Both the position numbers and the translations under genes were made by a program. The notes under the pieces are model-generated. The model searched no databases. It was given only the letters and a program-made list of their open reading frames with translations, and was not told the DNA's origin. 15,792 bases of DNA from contig JBBWWC010000311.1 of NCBI GenBank assembly GCA_050256555.1, positions 1 to 15,792 on the forward strand. The letters are read 5' to 3'. The stretch's first letter is position 1, and each line of letters opens with the position of its first letter. Source of the DNA: UBA1146 sp050256555. GTDB lineage: Bacteria > Planctomycetota > UBA8108 > UBA1146. Shown in pieces: positions 7,418 through 15,117 of the stretch.

Positions 7418-9784
7418 CTAGAACTCCCTATCCTGGGTAACAACAGCCTTACGACGGAACACCTCAAAGGACTCGATTTCCAGTCCCCATACTTCATCGA
7501 TCGGTGCCTGTCCCGAGATCCCACCGACCAATCCCCTTTTGCGAGCGGGACGATAAGGAACTCCACGCGCGACACGGACTCCATCGAACCAAACCTCTGC
7601 ACCCTCGCGTCCATCTTCGGTGAAAGTAATCTCCAGTTCATGAGCCAACTTCCCGGAGGGCCAGCTGGTTGTGACAAGATCATATTCTTCGCCGTTATCG
7701 AGATCGTCACTTCGAATCATTTCAACTTTTGAGCCGCCAAGTATGGCGAAGCCAAGAACTCCGTCTGGATCTCTGTAAAAGATCAACCCACCACCAGACT
7801 GATCCTCGATTCGTAACGCGACTCGGGTGCCTGGTCCCGAATCTAACAAACGTATCGTTGAACGGATCCCGGTTAATCGAGGAGTTAAAATCTCGCGTTT
7901 CATGGTAGTCAAACGATCAGGTTGATATTTCTGAGTACCCTCAAAGAAAACCGAACCGTCATGCAATGAAACCGAAACCCCATAAGCTTCTTCCTCAAGC
8001 CAGTTGTTCCGTATTGCAGAATCAGCCTCTCGCTGAAAGTCGTCAAACCAGTATTCCTCTTGCAGGGTACGATCGATACGCCGAAGCGACCTTTGAGCCC
8101 AACGCAAGGGTGCGGGGATGTCTGGAGAAGACGAGTTTCTCAATTTTTCTGGATATAGCGACATCGCCATCTCTATCGAATCCCTCGCACTGGCGAGGTC
8201 ACCTGAACGATGCTGAAATTCAGCCAGAGCATTCCAGGCATCCACGTTTCCAGGATCGAGCTCGACGACCTGCATGAGAGCCTCCCGAGCCCGTACTGGA
8301 TCGCCTCCGGGTCCCCGTTGAGCCATCGCAACACGAAGAAGTAGATCGGGTCCTGCATACCCACTCGATATTGCGTATTCCAACCAACGTCGCGCCTGCG
8401 GCAACTGCCCTTTACGAAGTGAATGGTCACCCAGAATCAACGAACATTCGGCAAACGCCGCAGGGGTCAACACGTCGGATCGCATCACTTGCTGAATTGC
8501 TACGGTAGGATCCCAGTCGGTTTCGTTCCTGCGACGTGCTTCGACAGCCAGCAATTTCGCCTGCCAGAGGGCCCCGTCTTGTCGACCAGCTTCCGAATAT
8601 AGATCAACTGCACCTTCGATATCGCCCTGCGATTCGAGAATGTAGGCCTCGACAAGGCGCCAATCCACAGGTACTGCATCGGAACTAGCAGCTGCGCCGA
8701 GCAGTCCTAAAGCTTTGGCAAAGAATCCCTGGCGCGCAAAAGAAAGGGCGAAGGTCGTCGCAGCGGATGCATCGACCATTCCCGCCTGAAACGCATTCTT
8801 GAAGTCATCCTCGGCCCCTTGTAGATCGTCGTCGAGCAAACGAGCCGAACCGCGATACAAGTATCCCTGGCCGACATCGCCACCATTCTCAACAAGATCA
8901 GCCACAAGACTCTCGATCTTCTCGCGAGCCCCTTCCACACCGGCAGCGTGATCGAGAGAGGCCCAGGAAATCTCACGCAAAAGTACCTCTGCGTCGGTGC
9001 CGCCACCAATCGTTCTGAGCTTCATGGCAGCAGCTCGTGACTCGGTCGATCTTCCCAGGGAATCCAGCATCACGACAAGCTCGCGTAAAGCCCATGCCAC
9101 CTGCGGATCCTCCAGGTCCCCTTCACTCATATCCTGAAGAAGTAGAATCGCACCCTGCGGATGACCCATTCGCCACAACAAGGTAGAAGCCCTCTTCTTG
9201 ACATCGGCAAGAACTGCAAAGGATGAGTCACCGCGTCGCTGATCCACTCGTATACCTGCGAAAAGAACCGTCATTTCTCGCATCAGGAGTTCGGACAGTT
9301 CTTCCGTGGTAAAAGCTGAAGTGTCCCGCACGTCGTACAGCGGAAAAAGCAAGCTGTAGGAGCTCTCCTTGTCCGGATCAATTCGATTCGCCAGCTCCAG
9401 ATGTAGGATCGCTTCAGAGGGCAGATCAACTTGCGGATCAAGACACCAGCGGCCAAGACTGAGCTGGCTCTCGTATGAGGTTTCATCGAGTTCGCGGCGC
9501 AGCTTGACCTGATAAACCTTTTCTGGCGGATTGCGGTAGAGAACTCGAACAATATCCGCCTTGTCGAGTGTCACAGTTCCACCGGTGGTTTCCATCTGAA
9601 GACTATTTGATCTTTCGCTGAGAATACGGCCCTCGAACTTGTTGCCATTGGTCAACTCAACAACATCGACCGGCCGAATCTGTAAATCTTCAGAATCTTG
9701 CCCTGGTAAATCGACCGTCGAAAAACTGACCAACAACAGGAGCAGAAGGGCCTTGAGGCCGCAGGATTCGAGAATCTTCATCAC
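7418..9784 (-). CDS. Secreted TPR-repeat protein with N-terminal beta module and C-terminal jelly-roll domain
   Basis: 788 residues. The N-terminus (MMKILESCGLKALLLLLLVSF, Ala/Gly-type cleavage near residue 28) is a signal peptide without a lipobox, so a periplasmic or exported protein is expected. Residues 41-82 form a short beta module beginning VVELTNGNKFEGRI, of the Sm/SH3-like type often seen at the start of planctomycete TPR proteins. Residues about 110-560 are helical TPR-like repeats (for example P-G-N-V-D-A-W-N-A-L-A and Y-L-Y-R-G-S-A-R-L motifs). Residues 577-780 form a beta-rich domain starting EYWFDDFQRE, with VALRIED, WFDGVRVARG and IDEVWGLEIESFEVF, resembling DUF1080/LamG-like jelly-rolls. 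It lies between the platform genes and the pseudopilins, near the slot PilQ would take in pilMNOPQ operons, so it may be a periplasmic assembly or pilotin-like factor. That role is inference. The GTG start overlaps the preceding TGA as GTGA and has a strong upstream SD. Confidence 0.82.
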   Translation of the reverse strand: MMKILESCGLKALLLLLLVSFSTVDLPGQDSEDLQIRPVDVVELTNGNKFEGRILSERSNSLQMETTGGTVTLDKADIVRVLYRNPPEKVYQVKLRRELDETSYESQLSLGRWCLDPQVDLPSEAILHLELANRIDPDKESSYSLLFPLYDVRDTSAFTTEELSELLMREMTVLFAGIRVDQRRGDSSFAVLADVKKRASTLLWRMGHPQGAILLLQDMSEGDLEDPQVAWALRELVVMLDSLGRSTESRAAAMKLRTIGGGTDAEVLLREISWASLDHAAGVEGAREKIESLVADLVENGGDVGQGYLYRGSARLLDDDLQGAEDDFKNAFQAGMVDASAATTFALSFARQGFFAKALGLLGAAASSDAVPVDWRLVEAYILESQGDIEGAVDLYSEAGRQDGALWQAKLLAVEARRRNETDWDPTVAIQQVMRSDVLTPAAFAECSLILGDHSLRKGQLPQARRWLEYAISSGYAGPDLLLRVAMAQRGPGGDPVRAREALMQVVELDPGNVDAWNALAEFQHRSGDLASARDSIEMAMSLYPEKLRNSSSPDIPAPLRWAQRSLRRIDRTLQEEYWFDDFQREADSAIRNNWLEEEAYGVSVSLHDGSVFFEGTQKYQPDRLTTMKREILTPRLTGIRSTIRLLDSGPGTRVALRIEDQSGGGLIFYRDPDGVLGFAILGGSKVEMIRSDDLDNGEEYDLVTTSWPSGKLAHELEITFTEDGREGAEVWFDGVRVARGVPYRPARKRGLVGGISGQAPIDEVWGLEIESFEVFRRKAVVTQDREF

Positions 9785-10161
9785 TGCCCCTCCTCATCCT
9801 TGGAAACAGGTCGTTCCTTTTCGATCCGCAAACGAGATTGAGAATCACCAGAAACAAGAGTTGGCAACGGAAGACGTCGGGGCAACATTCCCAATGGCGG
9901 CTTCCCCAGAGCATCGACAGGAGCTGGACGCCAATCACTAATGGTTTGAAATGGATTCCGTGCAGTATCGATGGGAACTGGTTCATACCATTCAAGACGA
10001 ACGACCCCACCGACAGTTCCGCCATCGCTGCTTCCCGGTTGTGTTAGCTCAGCCCCGGAAAGTGGGTCACCAAGGATGACCGTCTTGGCAAAGCCCAGCA
10101 AAGCCAGCAACAAAAACCCCATGCAAACCAAGAAAAAGACTTTCTCAACATTCCAGCGCAT
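9781..10161 (-). CDS. Small membrane-anchored protein in the PilP/GspC position
   Basis: 126 residues. A short basic N-terminus is followed by one membrane segment (about residues 8-28, VFFLVCMGFLLLALLGFAKTV), then a Gly/Ser-rich and Pro-rich periplasmic tail. The only family-like motif is ARNPFQ (about 67-72), reminiscent of the R-[ND]-P-F sequence in PilP and near the HR region of GspC. No PDZ domain or secretin-binding fold can be recognised, and the tail ends in charged residues. It starts at TGATG, overlapping the stop of the GspM-like gene by one base, with AGGAGG about eight bases upstream. By synteny (after a PilO/GspM protein) it may connect the inner-membrane platform to a secretin. 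The sequence evidence for that is weak; a lineage-specific subunit is equally possible. Confidence 0.72.
   Translation of the reverse strand: MRWNVEKVFFLVCMGFLLLALLGFAKTVILGDPLSGAELTQPGSSDGGTVGGVVRLEWYEPVPIDTARNPFQTISDWRPAPVDALGKPPLGMLPRRLPLPTLVSGDSQSRLRIEKERPVSKDEEGQ
9787..9795 (-). promoter_or_regulatory. Ribosome binding site for the TPR gene GTG start
   Basis: GAGGAGGGG on the minus strand, two bases before GTG 9784 (GTGA overlap with the preceding stop). If the next codon, ATG 9781, is used instead, the spacing becomes five bases, so the true start may be the Met at codon 2. Confidence 0.6.
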
Positions 10162-10964
10162 CAGAACCCCCTCCTGCCACGACCAGGCACTCGACGAGAG
10201 CTCCTGGAATCTTCGCGCGGATCTTCTACGTCGATCCCCACCACCTGAACGGAGGCTTCCAAACGTCCAGAGTTTGACTTCTCGGTGGAGACCTGGATCG
10301 GTTCTATCGAAAGAAATGATCCGTCCCTCTGAAAGCGAACGATCAGATCAGACAGCTGGGCGGGAGAACAAAGAAATTTGACATCGATCGGATACCGCGC
10401 CAGGACCTTACCATTGTCACGAAATGACTCCTGAGATCGAGCCCCAGGACTGACCTGATCGATCCGTGGAATCCCGCTCTGCAAACAAACCTGCAGGAAA
10501 CGATCCAGCACTTCAAGCAGCCGAAAACGGTCGGTCCAATTGGCCATATCGAGATCACCTCGCTCATCGAAATTAGGAATCTCTGCCGGGGTCACCAGAC
10601 CGATTCGATTGGCACGTTCGCGGAAATCATTCCAGACCAGATCTTTCGCGCGTTTGAAATCGGTACTTACCGAAGCCTCATCGGCAGGAGGCTGATGCCG
10701 GGAAGTGATGGAGATCGAAAGCTTTGTCAGAAGGTCACTATTGCGCTCTTCAAGAGCAGCACGCGATCTCCGTTCGACATCGACGACGCCATCAAGATCC
10801 TGCAGCTTCTGAGCCAGAAGCTGGGCCGATTCTTTATGGTGCAACAACTCAGTTTCATGGTCGGCTCGAACACTACGAGCAATATTTGAAGCGACCAGAA
10901 AGACAACTAAAGCTGCCAACGCCTGAATCATCATCTTTTTATTTTTTTGCCATAATTCTTGCAT
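10161..10964 (-). CDS. gspM: GspM/PilO-like inner-membrane platform protein
   Basis: 267 residues with the bitopic layout of GspM/PilO: a lysine-rich cytoplasmic start (MQELWQKNKK), one membrane helix (about 11-30), a periplasmic coiled coil (about 35-90, heptad-rich with LAQKLQDLDG) and a C-terminal ferredoxin-like domain. In that domain, RYPIDVKFLCSPAQLSDLIVRF and FLSIEPIQV match the PilO pattern of beta-alpha-beta strands. GspM/PilO pairs with GspL/PilN to form the assembly platform that couples the cytoplasmic ATPase to pilin assembly. The tail is Arg/Gly-rich (RRVPGRGRRGF). It is fused by TGATG to the GspL gene upstream and has a near-perfect SD. The middle (about 100-175) is longer than in short GspM proteins. 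GspM versus PilO cannot be separated from sequence alone; the pseudopilin set favours GspM. Confidence 0.8.
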   Translation of the reverse strand: MQELWQKNKKMMIQALAALVVFLVASNIARSVRADHETELLHHKESAQLLAQKLQDLDGVVDVERRSRAALEERNSDLLTKLSISITSRHQPPADEASVSTDFKRAKDLVWNDFRERANRIGLVTPAEIPNFDERGDLDMANWTDRFRLLEVLDRFLQVCLQSGIPRIDQVSPGARSQESFRDNGKVLARYPIDVKFLCSPAQLSDLIVRFQRDGSFLSIEPIQVSTEKSNSGRLEASVQVVGIDVEDPREDSRSSRRVPGRGRRGF

Positions 10965-12580
10965 CAGTTCCCTCCTCCAAACGGAGACGGAGTTCTTCGA
11001 CTGGGTCCGCCACGACCTGCTTTCTTGGGAAGCTCCGATACCGGAGAAACCAGTACCTGGAATGGATAAGCACCTGATTTTTGATCTTCCAGATTGACTC
11101 TTACTCTTTCAACCCCGGGAAGGCTCTCCAGCTGGCGTTGCAAGGATTCAATCGCTTCAACACCCTTTCGGCGGGAATTGTCAGAACTACCGTTGAGATC
11201 GATTTCAATCCCAAGAACAGCATCACCGCTGACACGGCGAAGCTGAATATCGTCCAGGGAAATCTCTTGTGGCAGTCCAACACGAAGCCCATCGAGAACT
11301 CTCGCATAGAACCTTCCAGTTTCTATTTCCTGGATAACTCGCAATTCACGTTCTCGATAAACATCATTTTCGAGACGCGCATTATCCTCAGCGCTCCCCC
11401 AATCAGAGATCTTAGAACGCCACGAGGCAATCGTGTCGGAAGCAGAGGTAACTCGACCTGAAGAAATCATGACATCAAGAAATTGGATCCCCAACGCCAG
11501 AACAAGACAGGCTACAGCCCCCCAGAAGAAAACCGTTCGGTCGCGAAAAGTGCGCCTTTTTCGTTCTTCAAGGGGCAGTAAATCGACAATCCGTTCTTCA
11601 GAATCGAGAGCAGCAGCACCAGTGCCAATCAACGAGGTACATTCAGGGCCTGGGGCTCCTTCGAAAGAAACGACCTCAATGTTGCATTCCACTGCGTCTT
11701 CCAGGTCAGAGCCTTTTCCCGCCAAAGCCGAACCGGGACCTGAAAGACGAACCCGCTGAGCCACCACGTCTTCCATTTTCAACTGAGCCTGACAAAAAGA
11801 AACTGAAGACGTCAGTAACTGAATTAATTGAGTGGACCAACCGCGATAACAACCATCGAGCGCCTCGACCGATGTGACAAGATCGCCGGAAGCGTATGTC
11901 TCCACCATCTGCTGTGCTTCTTTAGAGGTCACCGAAAGCCGATCGCTGACCAGATCTTCAAGATTGGAAATTCCGAACCGAACGCTTCGCGCAAAGAGCA
12001 GTCGATCCCCGCGAGCAATCAAAACTTGAGTTTCGGAACGATCTACATCGCAAAGAACCAAGGTCTCTTCGTCGGAAAACCCACCTGCGGAAACATGGGC
12101 ATGAAAAACTCCGAGGGAACCAGGTAATGCCAAGCGAACTCGTCCCTTGGAGCTTCTGATCTGATCGATTCTCGGCTGGACAAGGCTGTCTTTTCCCATA
12201 CCCAGTAACAACAACGTGTCCTCTGACATGCTTTCAGGAACCTGCAGTTCCATATGTCCGCCACTGAGAACATCTCCGGTCTTTTCTGCGATCTCTTCAA
12301 TTTCATAGCGAAGAATCAAATCGAGACGCCAGGAAGGAACCACAGGAACGCTGTGGTATCGTAATGACGAATATTCACCGTCAAGCAACAAAGCGATGTT
12401 GTCGAGACGAAACCCCTTGGATCCTATCTCTCGAACCCAGTCCGAAATCTCCTCTGGATCTCTGGCGGGCTCCTCATGATAGTCAACCAGATGAACACCG
12501 TCTCCGTCACCGGCAACGGATGCGACCCGCCAGATCGTGGATTGAAACTCAAGAACGGTGACCTGTCCTCGATAAGACAT
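10964..12580 (-). CDS. gspL: GspL-type platform protein (fused PilM actin-like and PilN domains)
   Basis: 538 residues. The cytoplasmic part (about 1-340) is an actin-like PilM/GspL domain: an opening VTVLEFQSTIWRVASV strand pair, a second subdomain with ETLVLCDVDRSETQVLIARGDRLLFARSV (172-200), and an RLSGPGSALAGKGSDLEDA (278-296) segment like the PilM GG-x-x-x-x-P-G-L region. It is followed by the PilN-like juxtamembrane motif IVDLLPLEERKRR (331-343), a membrane helix (about 349-370), a coiled coil, and a periplasmic ferredoxin-like domain (about 425-520, ending GVERVRVNLED). The tail is Gly/Pro/Arg-rich. GspL recruits the secretion ATPase GspE and pairs with GspM. Both adjacent junctions are TGATG. 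The fusion state (GspL rather than separate PilM and PilN) together with the pseudopilins supports a type II secretion-like system. Confidence 0.88.
   Translation of the reverse strand: MSYRGQVTVLEFQSTIWRVASVAGDGDGVHLVDYHEEPARDPEEISDWVREIGSKGFRLDNIALLLDGEYSSLRYHSVPVVPSWRLDLILRYEIEEIAEKTGDVLSGGHMELQVPESMSEDTLLLLGMGKDSLVQPRIDQIRSSKGRVRLALPGSLGVFHAHVSAGGFSDEETLVLCDVDRSETQVLIARGDRLLFARSVRFGISNLEDLVSDRLSVTSKEAQQMVETYASGDLVTSVEALDGCYRGWSTQLIQLLTSSVSFCQAQLKMEDVVAQRVRLSGPGSALAGKGSDLEDAVECNIEVVSFEGAPGPECTSLIGTGAAALDSEERIVDLLPLEERKRRTFRDRTVFFWGAVACLVLALGIQFLDVMISSGRVTSASDTIASWRSKISDWGSAEDNARLENDVYRERELRVIQEIETGRFYARVLDGLRVGLPQEISLDDIQLRRVSGDAVLGIEIDLNGSSDNSRRKGVEAIESLQRQLESLPGVERVRVNLEDQKSGAYPFQVLVSPVSELPKKAGRGGPSRRTPSPFGGGN
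10970..10978 (-). promoter_or_regulatory. Strong ribosome binding site for gspM
   Basis: GGAGGAGGG on the minus strand, five bases before ATG 10964 and inside the last codons of gspL, whose Gly/Pro-rich end encodes it. It suggests high or stoichiometric GspM synthesis alongside coupling by TGATG. Confidence 0.6.
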
Positions 12581-15117
12581 CAGCTACCCCTCGCCTCAAG
12601 AAGTTTAAGCCCCTGTTGCGCCTCTTCAGCCCCGGGGGTCGTCGGATGATGCTGGATCACCCATTCAAAATAGAACCGTGCTATTTGCAGATGATTTTTC
12701 CCCATCGACTCACGAGCATGTGCCAAAACCTGCTCGATACGACCTTCAGAGAGGAGATTCTGTGCGTTCATGGCGGACTCGTCGCGACTGGCAAGGATTT
12801 CCTTGGCGAGCCTTTCCGGCTCCAGGCCAACGAATCGCTCCAGAGCGCGCTGACAGATTTTCTCGAGGTATTTCCCGGCAGGAGAACCAGGATAACGATC
12901 GATATCAGCCTGAACTGCTTTGATCTGGTCTATCGCTGCTTTTATTTCTACCTGCAGCCCTACTTCCAAAGATTCTATTTTGCTGGCGAGATCTTCACGC
13001 CACGGGAAAGCTTCGCGAGCATTTTTCATCAATTCGACAGCAAGGCCTTCCTGTCGCTGCTCGAGAGCTGATTGGATCTGTAGATGTGCCGCTTGAACAC
13101 GGGCTTGTTCTCGTTCACTACTGGCCGAGATAGAAACATCGACAGCACCCCCAGCGGGGACCAGCCCTGCATCCGCAAGTAACAACAAACCGCGACCTGC
13201 AGGTTCCGGCAACACCGAGAACTCGACCGGCTGAAGAAATGAAATCACAACCTGGGAATTTCCCTTACCCAGTGAGATTTCGGTGCCTCGACAAGCGGTG
13301 AGCTGTGAAAGCTGCTCGTGGTAAACACCTGAATCATTTCCAGAAAATACCTGAACAGGCTCCTTGATACGTCGAAATGGAATTTTCCCGACAAGGACCA
13401 TCGGAATCGGTCGTTGGGGAGACCACGTCGAAGCAATTCGCCAGCCGATCGACCGGGCAAATTGCTGAACCACTGCCTTTTCCCCAACCTCATGGATCTC
13501 AAAGCCGAGCCTGAGAGAGCCGTCTTCGCCAACAACAATCTGTTCCTTACGCGACGGCAGTAACTGCCCCCATGGCATCGGTCGTGGCGCTCCCAGGGCT
13601 ATACGAAAATCAGCAACGAGCTCAGTTCTTCCCCGTGAAAGTTGCGCAACACCTCGATGATCAACTTCCAGGCTAATTTCTTGTCCCGCATCTCCTGCAG
13701 TGATATTGGCCGGCGGAATCAAATCGGAATCTATGGTCCGAACCAGAAGCTGATCGCAGCGTACGGTACCAGGATTATCTCCGAGTCCGACGACGCAGAT
13801 CCTGGCTGAACCGCCGGAGCCCTCGACGGGAACAGGAATCTCAGCTGCAGCTACAGCCCAGCTTCCATGACTTCTCAGCGATGTGAAACTTTCTGAAGTG
13901 ACCACGTCGCCCGAGTCTCCGCGCTCGAACCAGCGAACGGAAAGTCCAACCCTGTCGAATCCAGCATTGGCAACTCTGCCGCTGATACTCAATCCCTGGC
14001 CTGCTTTTACTTCAAATAGATCCTGGAACTGAACCCTGAATACACCATCAAGGCCCGGTTCTCCCTGGCAATCCATCCACTGACTTCCCTGTGGAGCATC
14101 GTCTCCCTGGACGATTTGAACGGATCCATTGCCAGACACAATTTCCCAGACCGAGTCTTGTAAGGGACCGGTAGGACGAAATTCAAAAAAGCCCTCACCA
14201 GCAAGGCGGTCGCCTTCAACCACGACAAGATCCGGATTGGCCGTAAGATCCTTGAAGAAGCCGTATCCCGAATAAAAGACCAGAGCAAGAATCCCGATGA
14301 AAACGAGGGTTGCGAATCCCTGGGGACTATCGCCACCGATTTCAACATTCGAACTGCGGCTCACAACTAACTCAGGGGAAGAAGCACTGGCTGTTTTCGC
14401 AGCAGTACTTTTAAGAGATGCGACTTTCCCGGCCCGATCTCCAGAGGAAGCTTTGGGACCAAATCCATGGATCGAAAAAGCAGCTGGACCAATACGGAAA
14501 GAATAACCATCCTTGAGTTCAAGCTTCTTGGCTTTTCGATCACCGACAACGATTCCGTTGCCAGAGTCCATATCAAGGACAAACCAACGCCCATTTTTTT
14601 CGACAATCGAAGCATGTCGAGATGAAACTTTAGCATCGTCAATAGTGACATCTGATTCAGGACTTCGACCAATAACCATCCTGGGGAAAACCGAAACCCA
14701 GCGATCCTTGCCGATACCGGTCATCAACAATCTTGGACCTTCAGGTTCTATCGATTCCTCGTCACCCGTATCGACAGATGACTCGGAATCCACCGAAGCG
14801 AGAGGTGTAGAATCACCAGCCCCGACAGTTCCCGGTAACTCGACACGGAGAACCGCCTCACCGATGTGAATCGAATCGCCATCGCCAAGCGTAATGCGTT
14901 TGACTTTTTCACCGGACAGAAGACTTCCATTAGAGGACCCCAGGTCTTCGTAGACAAAGGCTGACCCGTCCCAGAAAAACCGACCATGATTTCTAGAAGC
15001 GAGACGGTCCTCAATCACGATTCGTGATGAAGGATCCCTTCCGATCGTGATCGGATCAGTTCCAATCTCAACGATGGTCTGCCGACCACCGTCTCGAACC
15101 AGAATATTTGAACTCAT
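12580..15117 (-). CDS. Tandem-FHA transmembrane protein with large periplasmic region
   Basis: 845 residues. It has two forkhead-associated domains: FHA1 (about 19-91) with IGRDPSSRIVIED, ASRNHG and DLGSSNGS, and FHA2 (about 142-215) with IGRSPESDVTIDD, SSRHAS and DMDSGNGIVV. Both keep the Gly-Arg, Ser-Arg-His and Asn-Gly residues needed for phosphothreonine binding (FHA1 has S-R-N-H). A Ser/Ala/Lys linker leads to one membrane helix (about 268-288), placing the FHA pair in the cytoplasm. Residues about 300-470 are beta-rich and jelly-roll-like, similar in style to carbohydrate-binding modules (SISGRVANAGFDRVGLSVRWF). Residues 470-670 are also beta-rich; 671-845 are helical and TPR-like (FYFEWVIQHHPTTPGAEEA). 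It is flanked by TGATG junctions to the sigma-54 activator and to gspL. The layout FHA-TM-periplasmic ring recalls YscD/EssC-type secretion scaffolds. A phosphothreonine-sensing regulator is the other possibility; no Ser/Thr kinase is in the window. Confidence 0.88.
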   Translation of the reverse strand: MSSNILVRDGGRQTIVEIGTDPITIGRDPSSRIVIEDRLASRNHGRFFWDGSAFVYEDLGSSNGSLLSGEKVKRITLGDGDSIHIGEAVLRVELPGTVGAGDSTPLASVDSESSVDTGDEESIEPEGPRLLMTGIGKDRWVSVFPRMVIGRSPESDVTIDDAKVSSRHASIVEKNGRWFVLDMDSGNGIVVGDRKAKKLELKDGYSFRIGPAAFSIHGFGPKASSGDRAGKVASLKSTAAKTASASSPELVVSRSSNVEIGGDSPQGFATLVFIGILALVFYSGYGFFKDLTANPDLVVVEGDRLAGEGFFEFRPTGPLQDSVWEIVSGNGSVQIVQGDDAPQGSQWMDCQGEPGLDGVFRVQFQDLFEVKAGQGLSISGRVANAGFDRVGLSVRWFERGDSGDVVTSESFTSLRSHGSWAVAAAEIPVPVEGSGGSARICVVGLGDNPGTVRCDQLLVRTIDSDLIPPANITAGDAGQEISLEVDHRGVAQLSRGRTELVADFRIALGAPRPMPWGQLLPSRKEQIVVGEDGSLRLGFEIHEVGEKAVVQQFARSIGWRIASTWSPQRPIPMVLVGKIPFRRIKEPVQVFSGNDSGVYHEQLSQLTACRGTEISLGKGNSQVVISFLQPVEFSVLPEPAGRGLLLLADAGLVPAGGAVDVSISASSEREQARVQAAHLQIQSALEQRQEGLAVELMKNAREAFPWREDLASKIESLEVGLQVEIKAAIDQIKAVQADIDRYPGSPAGKYLEKICQRALERFVGLEPERLAKEILASRDESAMNAQNLLSEGRIEQVLAHARESMGKNHLQIARFYFEWVIQHHPTTPGAEEAQQGLKLLEARGS

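Noticed and set aside
10931..10948. T-rich run (T5-A-T7 on the plus strand) as a possible terminator
   Set aside because: On the minus strand it is the AAA-rich start of gspM (Gln-Lys-Asn-Lys-Lys); there is no GC-rich hairpin beside it. The A7 run could in principle allow slippage, but nothing in the frame requires it.
12616..13071. A 151-codon plus-strand frame that could pass as a gene
   Set aside because: It lies wholly antisense to the C-terminal helical part of the FHA gene, whose frame is continuous and domain-bearing; its own translation shows no recognisable domain or SD.
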